Notes under the pieces: generated by a model | The model's database searches: none | Seen by the model: only the letters and a program-made list of their open reading frames with translations | Told to the model about the DNA's origin: nothing | Program-made: the position numbers and the translations under genes | From: Patescibacteria group bacterium | GTDB lineage: Bacteria > Patescibacteriota > Microgenomatia > 2-02-FULL-39-11 | Length of the DNA: 36,090 nt | Assembly (NCBI GenBank): GCA_023379265.1 | Contig: JAMCUI010000009.1 | Span: 1 to 36,090 of the forward strand | Direction: 5' to 3' | In this document: piece after piece, positions 22,949 through 31,068 of the stretch | Numbering within the stretch: position 1 is the first letter of the stretch | How the letters are laid out: each line of letters starts with the position of its first letter

Positions 22949-24178
22949 ATGACAAAAAAGTTTTTTATAAAGACTTTTGGATGTGCGCAAAATGAGTCCG
23001 ATTCGGAAAGGATAGCTTCCATGCTTCAGGCAAGGGGTATGGAAGAGACTAAAAATATTTCACGGGCTCATCACGTAGTCATAAATACATGCATGATAAG
23101 AGAGATGGCGGAGAACAGAGTATACGGCACAGTATACAACCTGACAAAGAAAAAATTGGCAAGTGGAATGCCAGAAAAAATTATAGTGACAGGCTGCATG
23201 GTGGGGATGGCGGCAAGGGATAAAACCGGTAAATTTATGCATCTTGTAAGAAAGCGGATGCCCAACGTGGATGAATTTCTGCCTATTGAAGAAGTAGGTT
23301 TTGACAATTCGCCGTTGCGGCAGGATTCAAAGAACGCTTGGGTGCCGATTTCAAACGGTTGTAACAATTTCTGTACGTTTTGCGTTGTGCCTTTTACCAG
23401 GGGGAGGGAGATAAGCAGGCCCTATCAGGATATTCTTGATGAATGTCGGAAATTGGCAAGTGAAGGTTATACCCAAATTACTCTTTTGGGAATGAATGTG
23501 AATTCTTACGGGGCAGATCTTGTGGTAGGCGAAGATAATGTCCAGGTTATGCGCGATATCGATAAAAAATATTTCCAAGGAAGAAAAGCTGTCTCTGCCT
23601 CAAAAGGGTATGAGTTGCCTGATGGCAGAATAGTAAAGCCGGTAATGGTGAAGCATCTCAACCGTTTGCGTATCCCCACGCTTTTTCCATATCTTCTAGA
23701 GGATATTTGTAAGATTACAGGGATAGAAAAAATAGATTTTATCTCTTCAAATCCATGGGATTTTTCCGGCGAGCTTATCGATGTTATCGCCAGAAATAAG
23801 AAAATTACAAGGAATATACATCTACCGGTCCAGTCAGGGAGCAATACAGTGCTTAAAAGAATGAATCGTTGGTATGATAAAGATAAATATTTGGGACTGA
23901 TAAAAAGGATGAAAAAGAAGATCTCAGATGTCAGATTTTCCACAGATATCATAGTAGGATTTTGCGGAGAAACTGAAAAGGAATTTCTAGAAACAGTAGA
24001 CCTGGCAAAAAAAGTAGGTTTTTACAAAGCATACCTTGCCATGTATTCCGACAGACCCATGACGGCAGCACACAAGGTTTTCGAGGATGATATTCCACAC
24101 GAGATAAAGAAAAAGAGATGGCAGATATTGGAGGAACTTATAAACAAACCCAACCTTTCCAAAAGATACAGGAATTGA
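22949..24178 (+). CDS. miaB: MiaB-like tRNA methylthiotransferase, lacking the TRAM domain
   Basis: A 409-residue radical-SAM methylthiotransferase. The N-terminal UPF0004 domain has the auxiliary cluster Cys C12 (FGCAQNE), C48 (NTCMIR) and C83 (TGCM). The radical-SAM motif CNNFCTFC (C138, C142, C145) is complete, as are HLPVQSGSNTVLKRMNRWY and FSTDIIVGFCGETEKEF. With MiaA it would make ms2i6A37. Two oddities: an insertion of ~50 residues after LLGMNVNSYGADL, and an end at LSKRYRN where the RNA-binding TRAM domain (~60 residues) should follow. The next gene converges 9 bp later, so TRAM is absent rather than frameshifted. The start at 22949 is set by the promoter and by family alignment. Confidence 0.9.
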   Translation: MTKKFFIKTFGCAQNESDSERIASMLQARGMEETKNISRAHHVVINTCMIREMAENRVYGTVYNLTKKKLASGMPEKIIVTGCMVGMAARDKTGKFMHLVRKRMPNVDEFLPIEEVGFDNSPLRQDSKNAWVPISNGCNNFCTFCVVPFTRGREISRPYQDILDECRKLASEGYTQITLLGMNVNSYGADLVVGEDNVQVMRDIDKKYFQGRKAVSASKGYELPDGRIVKPVMVKHLNRLRIPTLFPYLLEDICKITGIEKIDFISSNPWDFSGELIDVIARNKKITRNIHLPVQSGSNTVLKRMNRWYDKDKYLGLIKRMKKKISDVRFSTDIIVGFCGETEKEFLETVDLAKKVGFYKAYLAMYSDRPMTAAHKVFEDDIPHEIKKKRWQILEELINKPNLSKRYRN

Positions 24179-24187
24179 AGCCAATTC

Positions 24188-25153
24188 TTATTTCATTTGA
24201 CCAGGCAGTATATTTTCCGGTGTCTTTTCTATTATTACTTCTTCTTTGACTAGCGGCGAGTTTAAGTCTATCTGTACTGATTGTACTTCAGGTATATCGC
24301 TAGTGACCGCTTTTTTTACATGGTCAAGCACATTTTCTATTTGTGTCGTGTTCAGGTTTTTGCTGATGTCCAAATCAAGGTCTACCAGGACTTTTTCTGT
24401 ACCGGTGTAGATAGCAGCAAGATGATTTATGGTGATAACCTCTGGAATTTTGGTGACGGATTCCCTGATTTTGACGATTATTGCTTTGGGGACGGCCATT
24501 CCTGCAATCAGGTTTCTGGTCTGGTAAGTAAGTATCAGGGCAAAAACTACCATGAGTATACCTATAAAAATTGCACCTAATCCGTCAAAAAAAAGTATCC
24601 CAGTTAAGTCGTACATTGCAATTGCAGCCAGTCCGATAAGAGCAGATAATGTTCCGAGAAGGTCCTTTATGAGAGTAGTTTTGACCAATTGTTTACCTGA
24701 GACCTTAAAGACGTGTATTAGGTTTGTGCCTGGAATATGGAGTTTTTTTACACTCTGCATGAGTGAATAGCTGTTGGTGATGACAGAAAAGAAAAGAATT
24801 CCCAGTGCCAGCCATTTACCGTGAATTATTTCAGGGGCTCTAGTTTGCGAATATCCACGCCAAAGAGATAAACCGCTTCCCAAGAAAAGCATCACCATAG
24901 ATGAAAGGAGCGACCAAAAAAATACTTCCCTTGTATAGCCGAAAGGATGGGAAGGGTCTTTGGGTTTGTTAGACCTGCGGTATCCGATTATTAGAAGGTA
25001 TGAGCCTAAGGTGTCGGTGACTCCTTGTACCATTTCTGCAAAAATGACCGCGCTTCCAGTAATTACCGCAACAACAATATTTGTAACGACGTCCAGAATG
25101 TCAACAAAGAAAGAAATGAAGAGTACTCTTTTGGTAGTGATTTTGGTTTGCAT
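24188..25153 (-). CDS. Cation diffusion facilitator (CDF) family transporter
   Basis: A 321-residue metal-ion/proton antiporter. Six helices lie in the first ~210 residues (ISFFVDILDVVTNIVVAVIT, GVTDTLGSYLLIIGYRRS, FWSLLSSMVMLFLGSGLSLW, and others). The canonical HxxxD metal site is altered (V-T-D-T in helix II; F-F-D-G-L in helix V), and HPFGYTREVFFWS is conserved. The C-terminal cytosolic domain (~230-321) is the ferredoxin-like dimerisation fold. The substrate could be Zn, Mn or Fe. The frame is open up to a TTG at 25201; I take the ATG at 25153 (MQTKITTK) because similarity begins there. Confidence 0.88.
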   Translation of the reverse strand: MQTKITTKRVLFISFFVDILDVVTNIVVAVITGSAVIFAEMVQGVTDTLGSYLLIIGYRRSNKPKDPSHPFGYTREVFFWSLLSSMVMLFLGSGLSLWRGYSQTRAPEIIHGKWLALGILFFSVITNSYSLMQSVKKLHIPGTNLIHVFKVSGKQLVKTTLIKDLLGTLSALIGLAAIAMYDLTGILFFDGLGAIFIGILMVVFALILTYQTRNLIAGMAVPKAIIVKIRESVTKIPEVITINHLAAIYTGTEKVLVDLDLDISKNLNTTQIENVLDHVKKAVTSDIPEVQSVQIDLNSPLVKEEVIIEKTPENILPGQMK

Positions 25154-25228
25154 CGGTAGTTTTTTCCAATGAAACTTTACATTAGAATATAAGCATACCA
25201 AGAGGAGAGTCTTGAAGCAATAAATGTT

Positions 25229-26260
25229 ATGAGAAAAGATAAAGTTCTTATTATTTGTGGATCGACAGCGACAGGTAAGACTGATCTTGCGGTTAGGTTA
25301 TGTAAAAAATACTCTGGGGAGATTGTATCAGCGGACTCCCGTCAGGTTTACCGTGGATTGGATATATTGACAGGGAAAGATATAGACAAAAACTCAAAAC
25401 TTAAATGCCCCTTCGACCAAACGGTAAGAAGGATTCATGATGATTACAACTCAAAATTAAATGAGTCTAGTTGTGCAGTGAGAATTGGTTACAGATTGAA
25501 AGAGGAAATCCCTATCTGGTTGACTGATATGGTTGAACCTGACTACGGTTTCAATGTGAAGGAATATAAGGATGTTGCTATGAAAGTGATAAATTTCATA
25601 AATCTGCATGGTAAACTGCCAGTGGTTGTAGGGGGAACTGGGTTTTATATAAAATCTCTACTTTATCCAACTGAAACATTTAGTGTTTATCCTGATATCA
25701 AATTGAGGAATCAATTGGATAAACTTCCACTTGTACGCTTACAACAGAGGTTAGTTATAGAAGACAGAAATAAATGGGAAAACATGAACTACTCTGACAA
25801 GCAAAATCCCCGAAGGCTGATAAGGGCAATCGAGGTGGCAAAATCTAGGGTTCAGTTAGATAGTAAAAAAGATAATGGGTATCTCACACAAAAATCTGAT
25901 GTTTTAATTCTTGGGCTAAAAGCTCCCTATCCAGTGTTGTATGAAAGAATTGATAAGAGAGTAGAGGAAAGATTTGCCGACGGGGCCATAGACGAGGTGG
26001 AGAAAATTCTGGAAAAAGGATACAGTTGGGATTTGCCGTCACTGACGTCAACAGGAGCAATCCATCTCAAAGAGATTATTCAGGGTACAAAACACTCTTC
26101 CGAAGCTTTAATGGCATGGAAGTGGGATGAGCATGCGTTTGCCCGCAGGCAAATGGTTTTTTTCAAGAAACTAAAGAATATATTGTGGTTTGATATCAGT
26201 AGAAAAAGTTATATGGGAGAGATAGATGATGCAGTGGGAAAATGGTACAATCAGAATTAG
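25229..26260 (+). CDS. miaA: tRNA dimethylallyltransferase MiaA
   Basis: A 343-residue enzyme that transfers the dimethylallyl group to A37 of tRNAs reading UNN codons. The P-loop CGSTATGKTDLA (9-20), the catalytic SADSRQVYRGLDILTGK, LPVVVGGTGFYIKSLL, NPRRLIRAIEV and TGAIHLKEI are all present. A ~45-residue insertion (about 51-95, including CPFDQTVRRIHDDYN) sits after the DSRQVYR motif. It lies near miaB, separated by the CDF gene on the other strand. No Shine-Dalgarno is seen. Confidence 0.95.
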   Translation: MRKDKVLIICGSTATGKTDLAVRLCKKYSGEIVSADSRQVYRGLDILTGKDIDKNSKLKCPFDQTVRRIHDDYNSKLNESSCAVRIGYRLKEEIPIWLTDMVEPDYGFNVKEYKDVAMKVINFINLHGKLPVVVGGTGFYIKSLLYPTETFSVYPDIKLRNQLDKLPLVRLQQRLVIEDRNKWENMNYSDKQNPRRLIRAIEVAKSRVQLDSKKDNGYLTQKSDVLILGLKAPYPVLYERIDKRVEERFADGAIDEVEKILEKGYSWDLPSLTSTGAIHLKEIIQGTKHSSEALMAWKWDEHAFARRQMVFFKKLKNILWFDISRKSYMGEIDDAVGKWYNQN

Positions 26261-26283
26261 TCACGAATTGTTAGGTATGTGGT

Positions 26284-26289
26284 TAAAAT
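26284..26289 (+). promoter_or_regulatory. -10 box of the AI-2E transporter gene
   Basis: TAAAAT ending 11 nt before the ATG at 26301, giving a predicted leader of about 5 nt. Confidence 0.4.
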
Positions 26290-26300
26290 GAAAGAAACGT

Positions 26301-27275
26301 ATGCCATCAAAGATTGAGATATCACACAAGACTATAATTTTTACCGTAATTTTCCTTCTTACGTTATGGTTTTTGCTGCAGCTGAAAGAAATCATTTTTC
26401 TCATCTTCATTTCCTTTATACTCATGGCTGCGTTCAAACCATTGGCTGATTATTCAGATACAATTCATGTACCCAGGATTCTTTCTATAATTCTAATTTA
26501 TATTCTTATTATTGCCTTTCTCTTTTTTGCAGGAAGTTCAATATTACCGGTTTTAGCTGCCCAATCCATTCATCTAGCAGAAAAAATGCCAGAGTATCTT
26601 AATTCCGTCATACCTTTTGTTAAGATTGATTCTTCAGTTATTTCCCAGCAACTCACTCCAATCGGTCAGAATCTCCTAAACGTCACCATTGGTATATTTG
26701 CCAATATTGTGACTTTATTTACGATAGTAGTCATATCATTTTATTTGCTTTTGGAAAGAAAACATCTTGATAAGCAGTTGGCTGTTTTTATGGGAGTGGA
26801 AGGCGCCAAAAAAGTAGTAAAGATTATTATAAGGATTGAGGAACGGCTTGGAGCATGGGTTAGAGGGCAACTTTTACTCGGAGTCACTATTGGTTTGGCT
26901 ACGTTTGTGGGAATATCAATTTTGGGACTTCCTTACGCTCTGGCGTTGGCAATATTTGCGGGGATTTTGGAGATTGTACCCATCATCGGACCCATAATCT
27001 CTGCCATTCCGGCCGTTCTTATCGCACTTACCACTTCGCCTCTTTTGGCACTTCTGACTGTGGCAGTATATTTTATTATACAGCAGCTTGAAGCCCAGCT
27101 TATTGTGCCTGTGGTTATGGAGAAGGCAGTAGGAATTCCGCCTCTTGTCACAATTATTGCTCTTATGATGGGGGCAAAACTGGATGGTATTGCCGGAGCC
27201 CTTTTGGCTGTGCCTACTTTTGTGACTGTTGAAACGATAATTTCAGAGTACCTCAAGTTGAGAGAAACCCACTGA
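26301..27275 (+). CDS. AI-2E family transporter (PF01594)
   Basis: A 324-residue membrane protein with about eight helices. IFLIFISFILMAAFKPLADY, GAWVRGQLLLGVTIGLATFV, the GLPYALALAIFAGILEIVPI-IGPIISAIPAV block and VVMEKAVGIPPLVTIIALM-GAKLDGIAGALLAVP are the diagnostic parts of the family. Members have been linked to autoinducer-2 export and to Na+/H+ antiport; the role here is open. It is transcribed alone. Confidence 0.93.
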   Translation: MPSKIEISHKTIIFTVIFLLTLWFLLQLKEIIFLIFISFILMAAFKPLADYSDTIHVPRILSIILIYILIIAFLFFAGSSILPVLAAQSIHLAEKMPEYLNSVIPFVKIDSSVISQQLTPIGQNLLNVTIGIFANIVTLFTIVVISFYLLLERKHLDKQLAVFMGVEGAKKVVKIIIRIEERLGAWVRGQLLLGVTIGLATFVGISILGLPYALALAIFAGILEIVPIIGPIISAIPAVLIALTTSPLLALLTVAVYFIIQQLEAQLIVPVVMEKAVGIPPLVTIIALMMGAKLDGIAGALLAVPTFVTVETIISEYLKLRETH

Positions 27276-27433
27276 CGCAAGCCAGGTATCCTTCTGGCGT
27301 GGCGTTTATCACTCAAATAGTCAAATACAATCCGGAACAATGGCTGTGGCTTGATATCATATTTAGAGTTCCATCTCTTCTGAACCGACACGACGAGAGA
27401 AAGGTGGCGGGATTTGGGAAAGCGTGTAAATAA
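27276..27433 (+). pseudogene. Possible remnant of a lysophospholipid-type acyltransferase C-terminus
   Basis: Downstream of the AI-2E stop a second frame is open to TAA at 27431 and reads ARYPSGVAFITQIVKYNPEQ then WLWLDIIFRVPSL and more. The piece KYNPEQWLWL resembles the C-terminal YPEQWLW of the LpxL/HtrB acyltransferase group. No start codon or upstream domain exists, because the frame enters from inside the AI-2E gene. This is a weak, motif-level resemblance; it may be chance. Confidence 0.2.
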
Positions 27434-27472
27434 CTTAGACTTTGTGGGAAATTTGTGATATAGATTAAAGAT

Positions 27473-28765
27473 TTACATCCATTTTATTTTCAAAAAGTGT
27501 GAAGCGCAGCTCATACAAGGATCGTAGGCTCTGACTATTTTTTCAATCTCAAGACTGATTTTTTCTTTTTCCTCCAAATTATTTATATTGTCATTTAGGA
27601 ATTTACTGATACTGCCTTCAATGCCTATCTGGTTCTGGCCGGTGGGTACGACAATTTGGCCCGATTTTATTTTCCCGGCATTGTCCACTTCCAGCCGGTA
27701 GTACAAAGTGCCTCTGGGTGCCTCAATTACTCCTATTCCCGTGCCCTCGTGTCGTGGAGCTATTACTGGTTTCTCCTCTTTCACTTCAAACTTTTTTATA
27801 ATATCTATGGAGGAATCAATTGCATGGAGTATTTCAATTGCTTGAGCTAGATTATTGTGAAAGATATTGGTAGAAGGAAAGAGATTTAGATATTTGGACG
27901 CACTTTTTTGGGTAGCCGGGTGGAGTTTTTCTTTGGCCAGATTGAGTCTGGCAAGAGCGCCAACCATATAGACATTTCCTGCGAATTTATAGCCGGAGGC
28001 ATGAGAATAGGGTATGGCTTTATGTTCTAGAAATTCACCGTATTTTTCCGAAGGTACAGTCTCCCCGTCACTCCTTTTCAGATCACCATAAAGGAAGGAA
28101 TATTCATCGTCGGACAGTCCGGCAAAAACAATATCATCTCTGTTCAATTTTTTGTCTTTTTGGGCTAATATTTCCATAAGGTTCAATATTTTTTCTCTTA
28201 TTGCTTGAAGTTCAGGGATGCTTTTTTGTAAATCTTGTGTCGTTGGCAGTTTAGTAAAACCGCCAACAGTTAGAAACGGAGCATGGACAGATCTGCCTCC
28301 TACTCTTTTTGAGAGGTTGTTTCCTACCGATTTGACAGAAAAAGTGTCATCCAGGAGTTTATGTTCTTCCGGGATTTTTTCGTCAAAGTCCAAAATGGAA
28401 TCATGTCCAAAAAGATCAGGTAGGACAAACACATATAGGTGTAACGCATGGTCCCTTATGATAAGCCCGTAATTTAAGAGTTTACGAAGTGTGATTGTCT
28501 GTTCTGTTGGTGTCAAGCCAATTGCGTTTTCCACTGCTTTTAGGGCACAAAGAAGATGTGCATTGGAACACGTTCCACAAATACGGGCTGTCAGCTGTGG
28601 GAGAGCAATGATGTCTTTTCCTCTTATTGCTTGTGTATAAAATCTTTTATATTCGGCAATTGAGAACTTCACATCCTGTACATTACCGTTTCTGACCTTT
28701 ACATTGCAGGCGGCTTTTCCTTCTATCTTTGATATGTCTGCTAAGGATAAATCCAGATCGTGCAT
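27473..28765 (-). CDS. [NiFe]-hydrogenase large (catalytic) subunit, group 3b-like
   Basis: A 430-residue large subunit that would hold the NiFe(CN)2CO site. The L1 motif is RICGTCSNAH (C63, C66) and the L2 motif DPCMSCASH (C417, C420, H423), both intact. APRHEGTGIGVIEAPRGTLYY and PTGQNQIGIEGS match the sulfhydrogenase alpha-subunit type. Only seven residues (FLKIKWM) follow H423, a short tail for maturation-protease removal. It is the second gene after the small subunit (17-bp gap). The classification as group 3b/3-type is by motif resemblance. Confidence 0.92.
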   Translation of the reverse strand: MHDLDLSLADISKIEGKAACNVKVRNGNVQDVKFSIAEYKRFYTQAIRGKDIIALPQLTARICGTCSNAHLLCALKAVENAIGLTPTEQTITLRKLLNYGLIIRDHALHLYVFVLPDLFGHDSILDFDEKIPEEHKLLDDTFSVKSVGNNLSKRVGGRSVHAPFLTVGGFTKLPTTQDLQKSIPELQAIREKILNLMEILAQKDKKLNRDDIVFAGLSDDEYSFLYGDLKRSDGETVPSEKYGEFLEHKAIPYSHASGYKFAGNVYMVGALARLNLAKEKLHPATQKSASKYLNLFPSTNIFHNNLAQAIEILHAIDSSIDIIKKFEVKEEKPVIAPRHEGTGIGVIEAPRGTLYYRLEVDNAGKIKSGQIVVPTGQNQIGIEGSISKFLNDNINNLEEKEKISLEIEKIVRAYDPCMSCASHFLKIKWM

Positions 28766-28782
28766 TTTTGATGTAATAAAAT

Positions 28783-29262
28783 TTAGATTATTCCAAACTC
28801 CTTCAGATATTTATTTACTACGTTTAGAAATATATTTTCGTCCATTGGGCATCCCGGTACCTGATCATCGACAGTTACCACTTCCGATAGCCTTTTTACC
28901 TTATCGGCATACTGGAACCTGATAAGTATATTTTTTATTTCCTCTCTAGTCATCTGGTCAAACAGATTCCTTTGAGAAGAAGGCATGCCTACACAAGCAC
29001 AGGCGCCTATAGCTACTAGTCTTTTTGACTCTTTTCTGATCTCCAAAAGTTTCTTTTCCTGTTTTTGGGAAGTGATGGCACCTTCGACAAAGGCCACATC
29101 CAGGTCTTTTATTTCACTCTTTTTTTGCAGTACCAGCGCAGATTTTATATCCAGAAGGTTTTTCCATTCCATGTAATGATCGTTTAGGATTTCAGTAAAA
29201 ATGATTGTGGAGTCTTCACAACAAGAAAAGGAAAACCAGCCGATTTTAAGTTTTTTGGGCAT
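28783..29262 (-). CDS. [NiFe]-hydrogenase small subunit (short type)
   Basis: A 159-residue small subunit carrying only the proximal-cluster domain. KIGWFSFSCCEDSTIIF is the first ligand region, VAFVEGAIT the second conserved strand, RLVAIGACACVG the third and QVPGCPMDENIF the last. In place of the usual CxxC the first motif is C14-C15-E-D-S, so the second Cys is Ser. No medial or distal cluster Cys are present, as in group 3 and 4 small subunits. It probably passes electrons between the catalytic subunit and a separate partner not encoded here. TATCTT (29269-29274 on the minus strand) lies 6 nt before the ATG. Confidence 0.88.
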   Translation of the reverse strand: MPKKLKIGWFSFSCCEDSTIIFTEILNDHYMEWKNLLDIKSALVLQKKSEIKDLDVAFVEGAITSQKQEKKLLEIRKESKRLVAIGACACVGMPSSQRNLFDQMTREEIKNILIRFQYADKVKRLSEVVTVDDQVPGCPMDENIFLNVVNKYLKEFGII

Positions 29263-29371
29263 GTCTATAAGATACTGCCGGACAGATTTTCAGTCAATAA
29301 GAAATTTTGACACTTATATCTTAAAAACAAGTAACATGTTTCCTACTAGGTTGTGAATCGATTTTCACCTT

Positions 29372-29393
29372 CCTGCCTCGCCGGCAAGGCGGG
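29372..29393. repeat. GC-rich palindromic repeat
   Basis: CCTGCCTCGCC (29372-29382) faces GGCAAGGCGGG (29383-29393); 9 of 11 positions pair, plus one G-T. The GC content stands out sharply from its AT-rich surroundings. This resembles short palindromic elements scattered in CPR genomes. It lies in the 207-bp gap between the hydrogenase start and rnpB. Confidence 0.55.
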
Positions 29394-29435
29394 CGCAAGA
29401 ATGACACTTGTTTTGATGGGATAGCCTCAGAAATT

Positions 29436-29463
29436 TTGATAAAAGAGGGTAAAATGATATAAT
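29436..29463 (+). promoter_or_regulatory. Promoter of rnpB with extended -10
   Basis: TTGATA (29436-29441), a 16-bp spacer ending in TGA, then consensus TATAAT (29458-29463). The RNA's P1 helix begins at 29470, 6 nt after the box, which fixes +1 and calibrates the other promoters of this window. Confidence 0.8.
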
Positions 29464-29469
29464 TCATAT

Positions 29470-29935
29470 GATCTGCGGAGGCCGGATAACCGCCCAGTAA
29501 AATTCCTCAGAATTTTACTGGGAGGAAAGTCCAGACTGCTGAAGGCAGGGGACGGGTGGTAACACCCGATACCGAAGTTATATCGGGACTGGTGATCCAG
29601 ATGCGAAAGCTGACGGATACGATTCCGGAAGCAACCGGATGAGAGAGCCACAGAGACGACCCTTCGACTTCGCTCAGGGTAAAGCAATTTATCCGGGCAT
29701 GTTGGAGGTATGAAACGATAAAGGCAATCCCACCTGCAGCAATTTCCGAACGGTCCGAAAAAGACGGATGTCTTCCCGAATTTGCCCAGTAAAAAATCTG
29801 ACGATTTTTACTAGGGTAAAGCGGACCAAAGTACGAAAGCACCCCGTAAATACGGGGCGGTAGGGTGATAATTATCATCAACCGAGAGAAATGGTTATCT
29901 TAAAACAGAATCTGGCTTACGAGCTTCCGCAGATC
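29470..29935 (+). ncRNA. rnpB: RNase P RNA
   Basis: The catalytic RNA of RNase P, which matures tRNA 5' ends. The ends are set by P1: GATCTGCGGA (29470-29479) pairs perfectly with TCCGCAGATC (29926-29935). The conserved GAGGAAAGTCC is at 29522-29532 and ACAGAATCTGGCTTA at 29905-29919, with AGATGCGAAAG and similar bacterial core pieces between. At ~466 nt it is long for the class. Two hairpins share CCCAGTAAAA: 29493-29522 (13 perfect pairs, CTCA loop) and 29785-29816. A repeat-like hairpin ACCCTTCGACTTCGCTCAGG sits at 29659-29680. The 3' 19 nt overlap the convergent protease gene. Confidence 0.95.
29659..29680. repeat. Small palindromic repeat inside rnpB
   Basis: ACCCT-TCGACTTCGCTC-AGGGT, a hairpin containing CCTTCGACTTCGCTCAGG, a word I recognise as a widely dispersed small repeat in bacterial genomes, including CPR (its reverse complement is CCTGAGCGAAGTCGAAGG). 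It occupies a variable peripheral stem of the RNA. Identification as a dispersed repeat is from memory; only one copy is in this window. Confidence 0.5.
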
Positions 29936-30321
29936 AATTTTAATATATCCTCCACTTCCTTTTCCGTTTCGGCAACTCTCTTTTTATCACGGGGAATACC
30001 AATAAGCAGTATTTTTTTAATCTTTCCCAATTTTGTCAGGATACCTATATCAATTGGTAAGTCATAATCATGTACAGTTACTCTCGGTGATAAGCTGAAA
30101 TTATCAAGATTGTGAAAAACGGTTACCCTTTTTATACCATACACAGTATCAATAAGAGTAAACCCATCTTTCAGATGAAAAGGATTAATCTCTTCAGTCG
30201 GATCAAGATGAATAAATTTTACATGAGGAAATTTCTTTTTAAGTAGGGGAATGAAGAGAAATACCGTATTGTCATTCTTATAAGTCTGATTTCCTAAATA
30301 ATAGACTGCTTTGTGATGCAT
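29917..30321 (-). CDS. Hydrogenase maturation protease (HycI/HybD-like)
   Basis: A 134-residue protein resembling the proteases that trim the C-terminus of [NiFe] large subunits after nickel insertion. VYYLGNQTYKNDN (G10-N11, an equivalent of the family's GNxxxxDDGxG), HLDPTEEINPFHLKDGFTLI-DTVYGI (a region with the conserved Asp) and VTVHDYDLPIDIGILTKLG (His region) follow the family order. The motifs are degenerate, so the call rests partly on context: DUF6390, HypC and a hydrogenase large subunit are all neighbours. It starts 6 bp after the DUF6390 stop; its 3' end lies within rnpB. Confidence 0.75.
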   Translation of the reverse strand: MHHKAVYYLGNQTYKNDNTVFLFIPLLKKKFPHVKFIHLDPTEEINPFHLKDGFTLIDTVYGIKRVTVFHNLDNFSLSPRVTVHDYDLPIDIGILTKLGKIKKILLIGIPRDKKRVAETEKEVEDILKLICGSS

Positions 30322-30327
30322 TTAGTT

Positions 30328-31062
30328 TTAACTGTTAGCGTATTTAATTGCCTGATGGGTATAATATGAAAGATTTTTTAACTGTCTGCCGGAAAGCTTC
30401 TGGCAAAATCTTCCCCAATGGTATGAGACAAAGTCTCCTTCATTCAGGTTTTTCCGACGGATATCCTTTTCCCCCTGCGTCGAAATGGTACGCAAAAGAT
30501 TTCTATCAAGTGATATTCTACCTCCCTTTTCTGACAATCCCTGTGTTTTTACGATCAGCTTATCTGGGAGTATTTTTTCGACTTTCCCCCAATTTATGAT
30601 GCAGGCGTCCATGGTAGACAGCGTGTGTGCTATATCCAAATGGCCAGTACGCCGGTATACATTCATGACATGAAAAGCATGGTGGGGAAGCGCTCCTTTA
30701 TCTATTTTCTCCATAAGTATGCTCACCGCCTCTTTTTTAATTTTCCTTTTAAGATCTAAAGTTTCAGTAAGATGTCTGGCAAATGGTTTGGCATAAACTT
30801 TGGTTAGGAGACTGTTACCCAACCAGTATGCTTCAACGACACGCGGATCAAAAGGATCCTTTATCCCGTTCTCATAGGATATGAGTTGAAGATAATTGTA
30901 AAGAGTATGAAACTGCTCTAAAATTTCACCAGTTCCGCGATCCACGTTGCCGGTTTGGGTATACCAGGAAAGGTCAATATTTTTCTCAGGTGGGCCGCAC
31001 AACGCAAGAGAATTTGGAGGATTTGAGTATCGGCAACAGAGAGCCAATCCTTGTGGATTCAT
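30328..31062 (-). CDS. DUF6390 family protein, hydrogenase-associated
   Basis: A 244-residue soluble protein. It opens GLALCCRYSNPPNSLALCGP, close to the RYxxPPNxLxxCGP start that I associate with DUF6390, and has DPFDPRVVEAYWLGNSLLTK in the middle, HHAFHVMNVYRRTGH, and a late HWGRFCQKLSGRQLKNLSYY. The family is repeatedly found beside [NiFe]-hydrogenase genes and its role is unknown; the Cys and His pattern would suit a maturation or metal-handling factor, which is inference. It lies in a tight operon (6-bp gaps on both sides). Confidence 0.78.
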   Translation of the reverse strand: MNPQGLALCCRYSNPPNSLALCGPPEKNIDLSWYTQTGNVDRGTGEILEQFHTLYNYLQLISYENGIKDPFDPRVVEAYWLGNSLLTKVYAKPFARHLTETLDLKRKIKKEAVSILMEKIDKGALPHHAFHVMNVYRRTGHLDIAHTLSTMDACIINWGKVEKILPDKLIVKTQGLSEKGGRISLDRNLLRTISTQGEKDIRRKNLNEGDFVSYHWGRFCQKLSGRQLKNLSYYTHQAIKYANS

Positions 31063-31068
31063 CAGAAA

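Noticed and set aside
29427-29881. Two overlapping minus-strand frames in the rnpB region
   Set aside because: They lie entirely on the complement of a well-folded RNase P RNA; the protein-like pieces come from the palindromic repeat.
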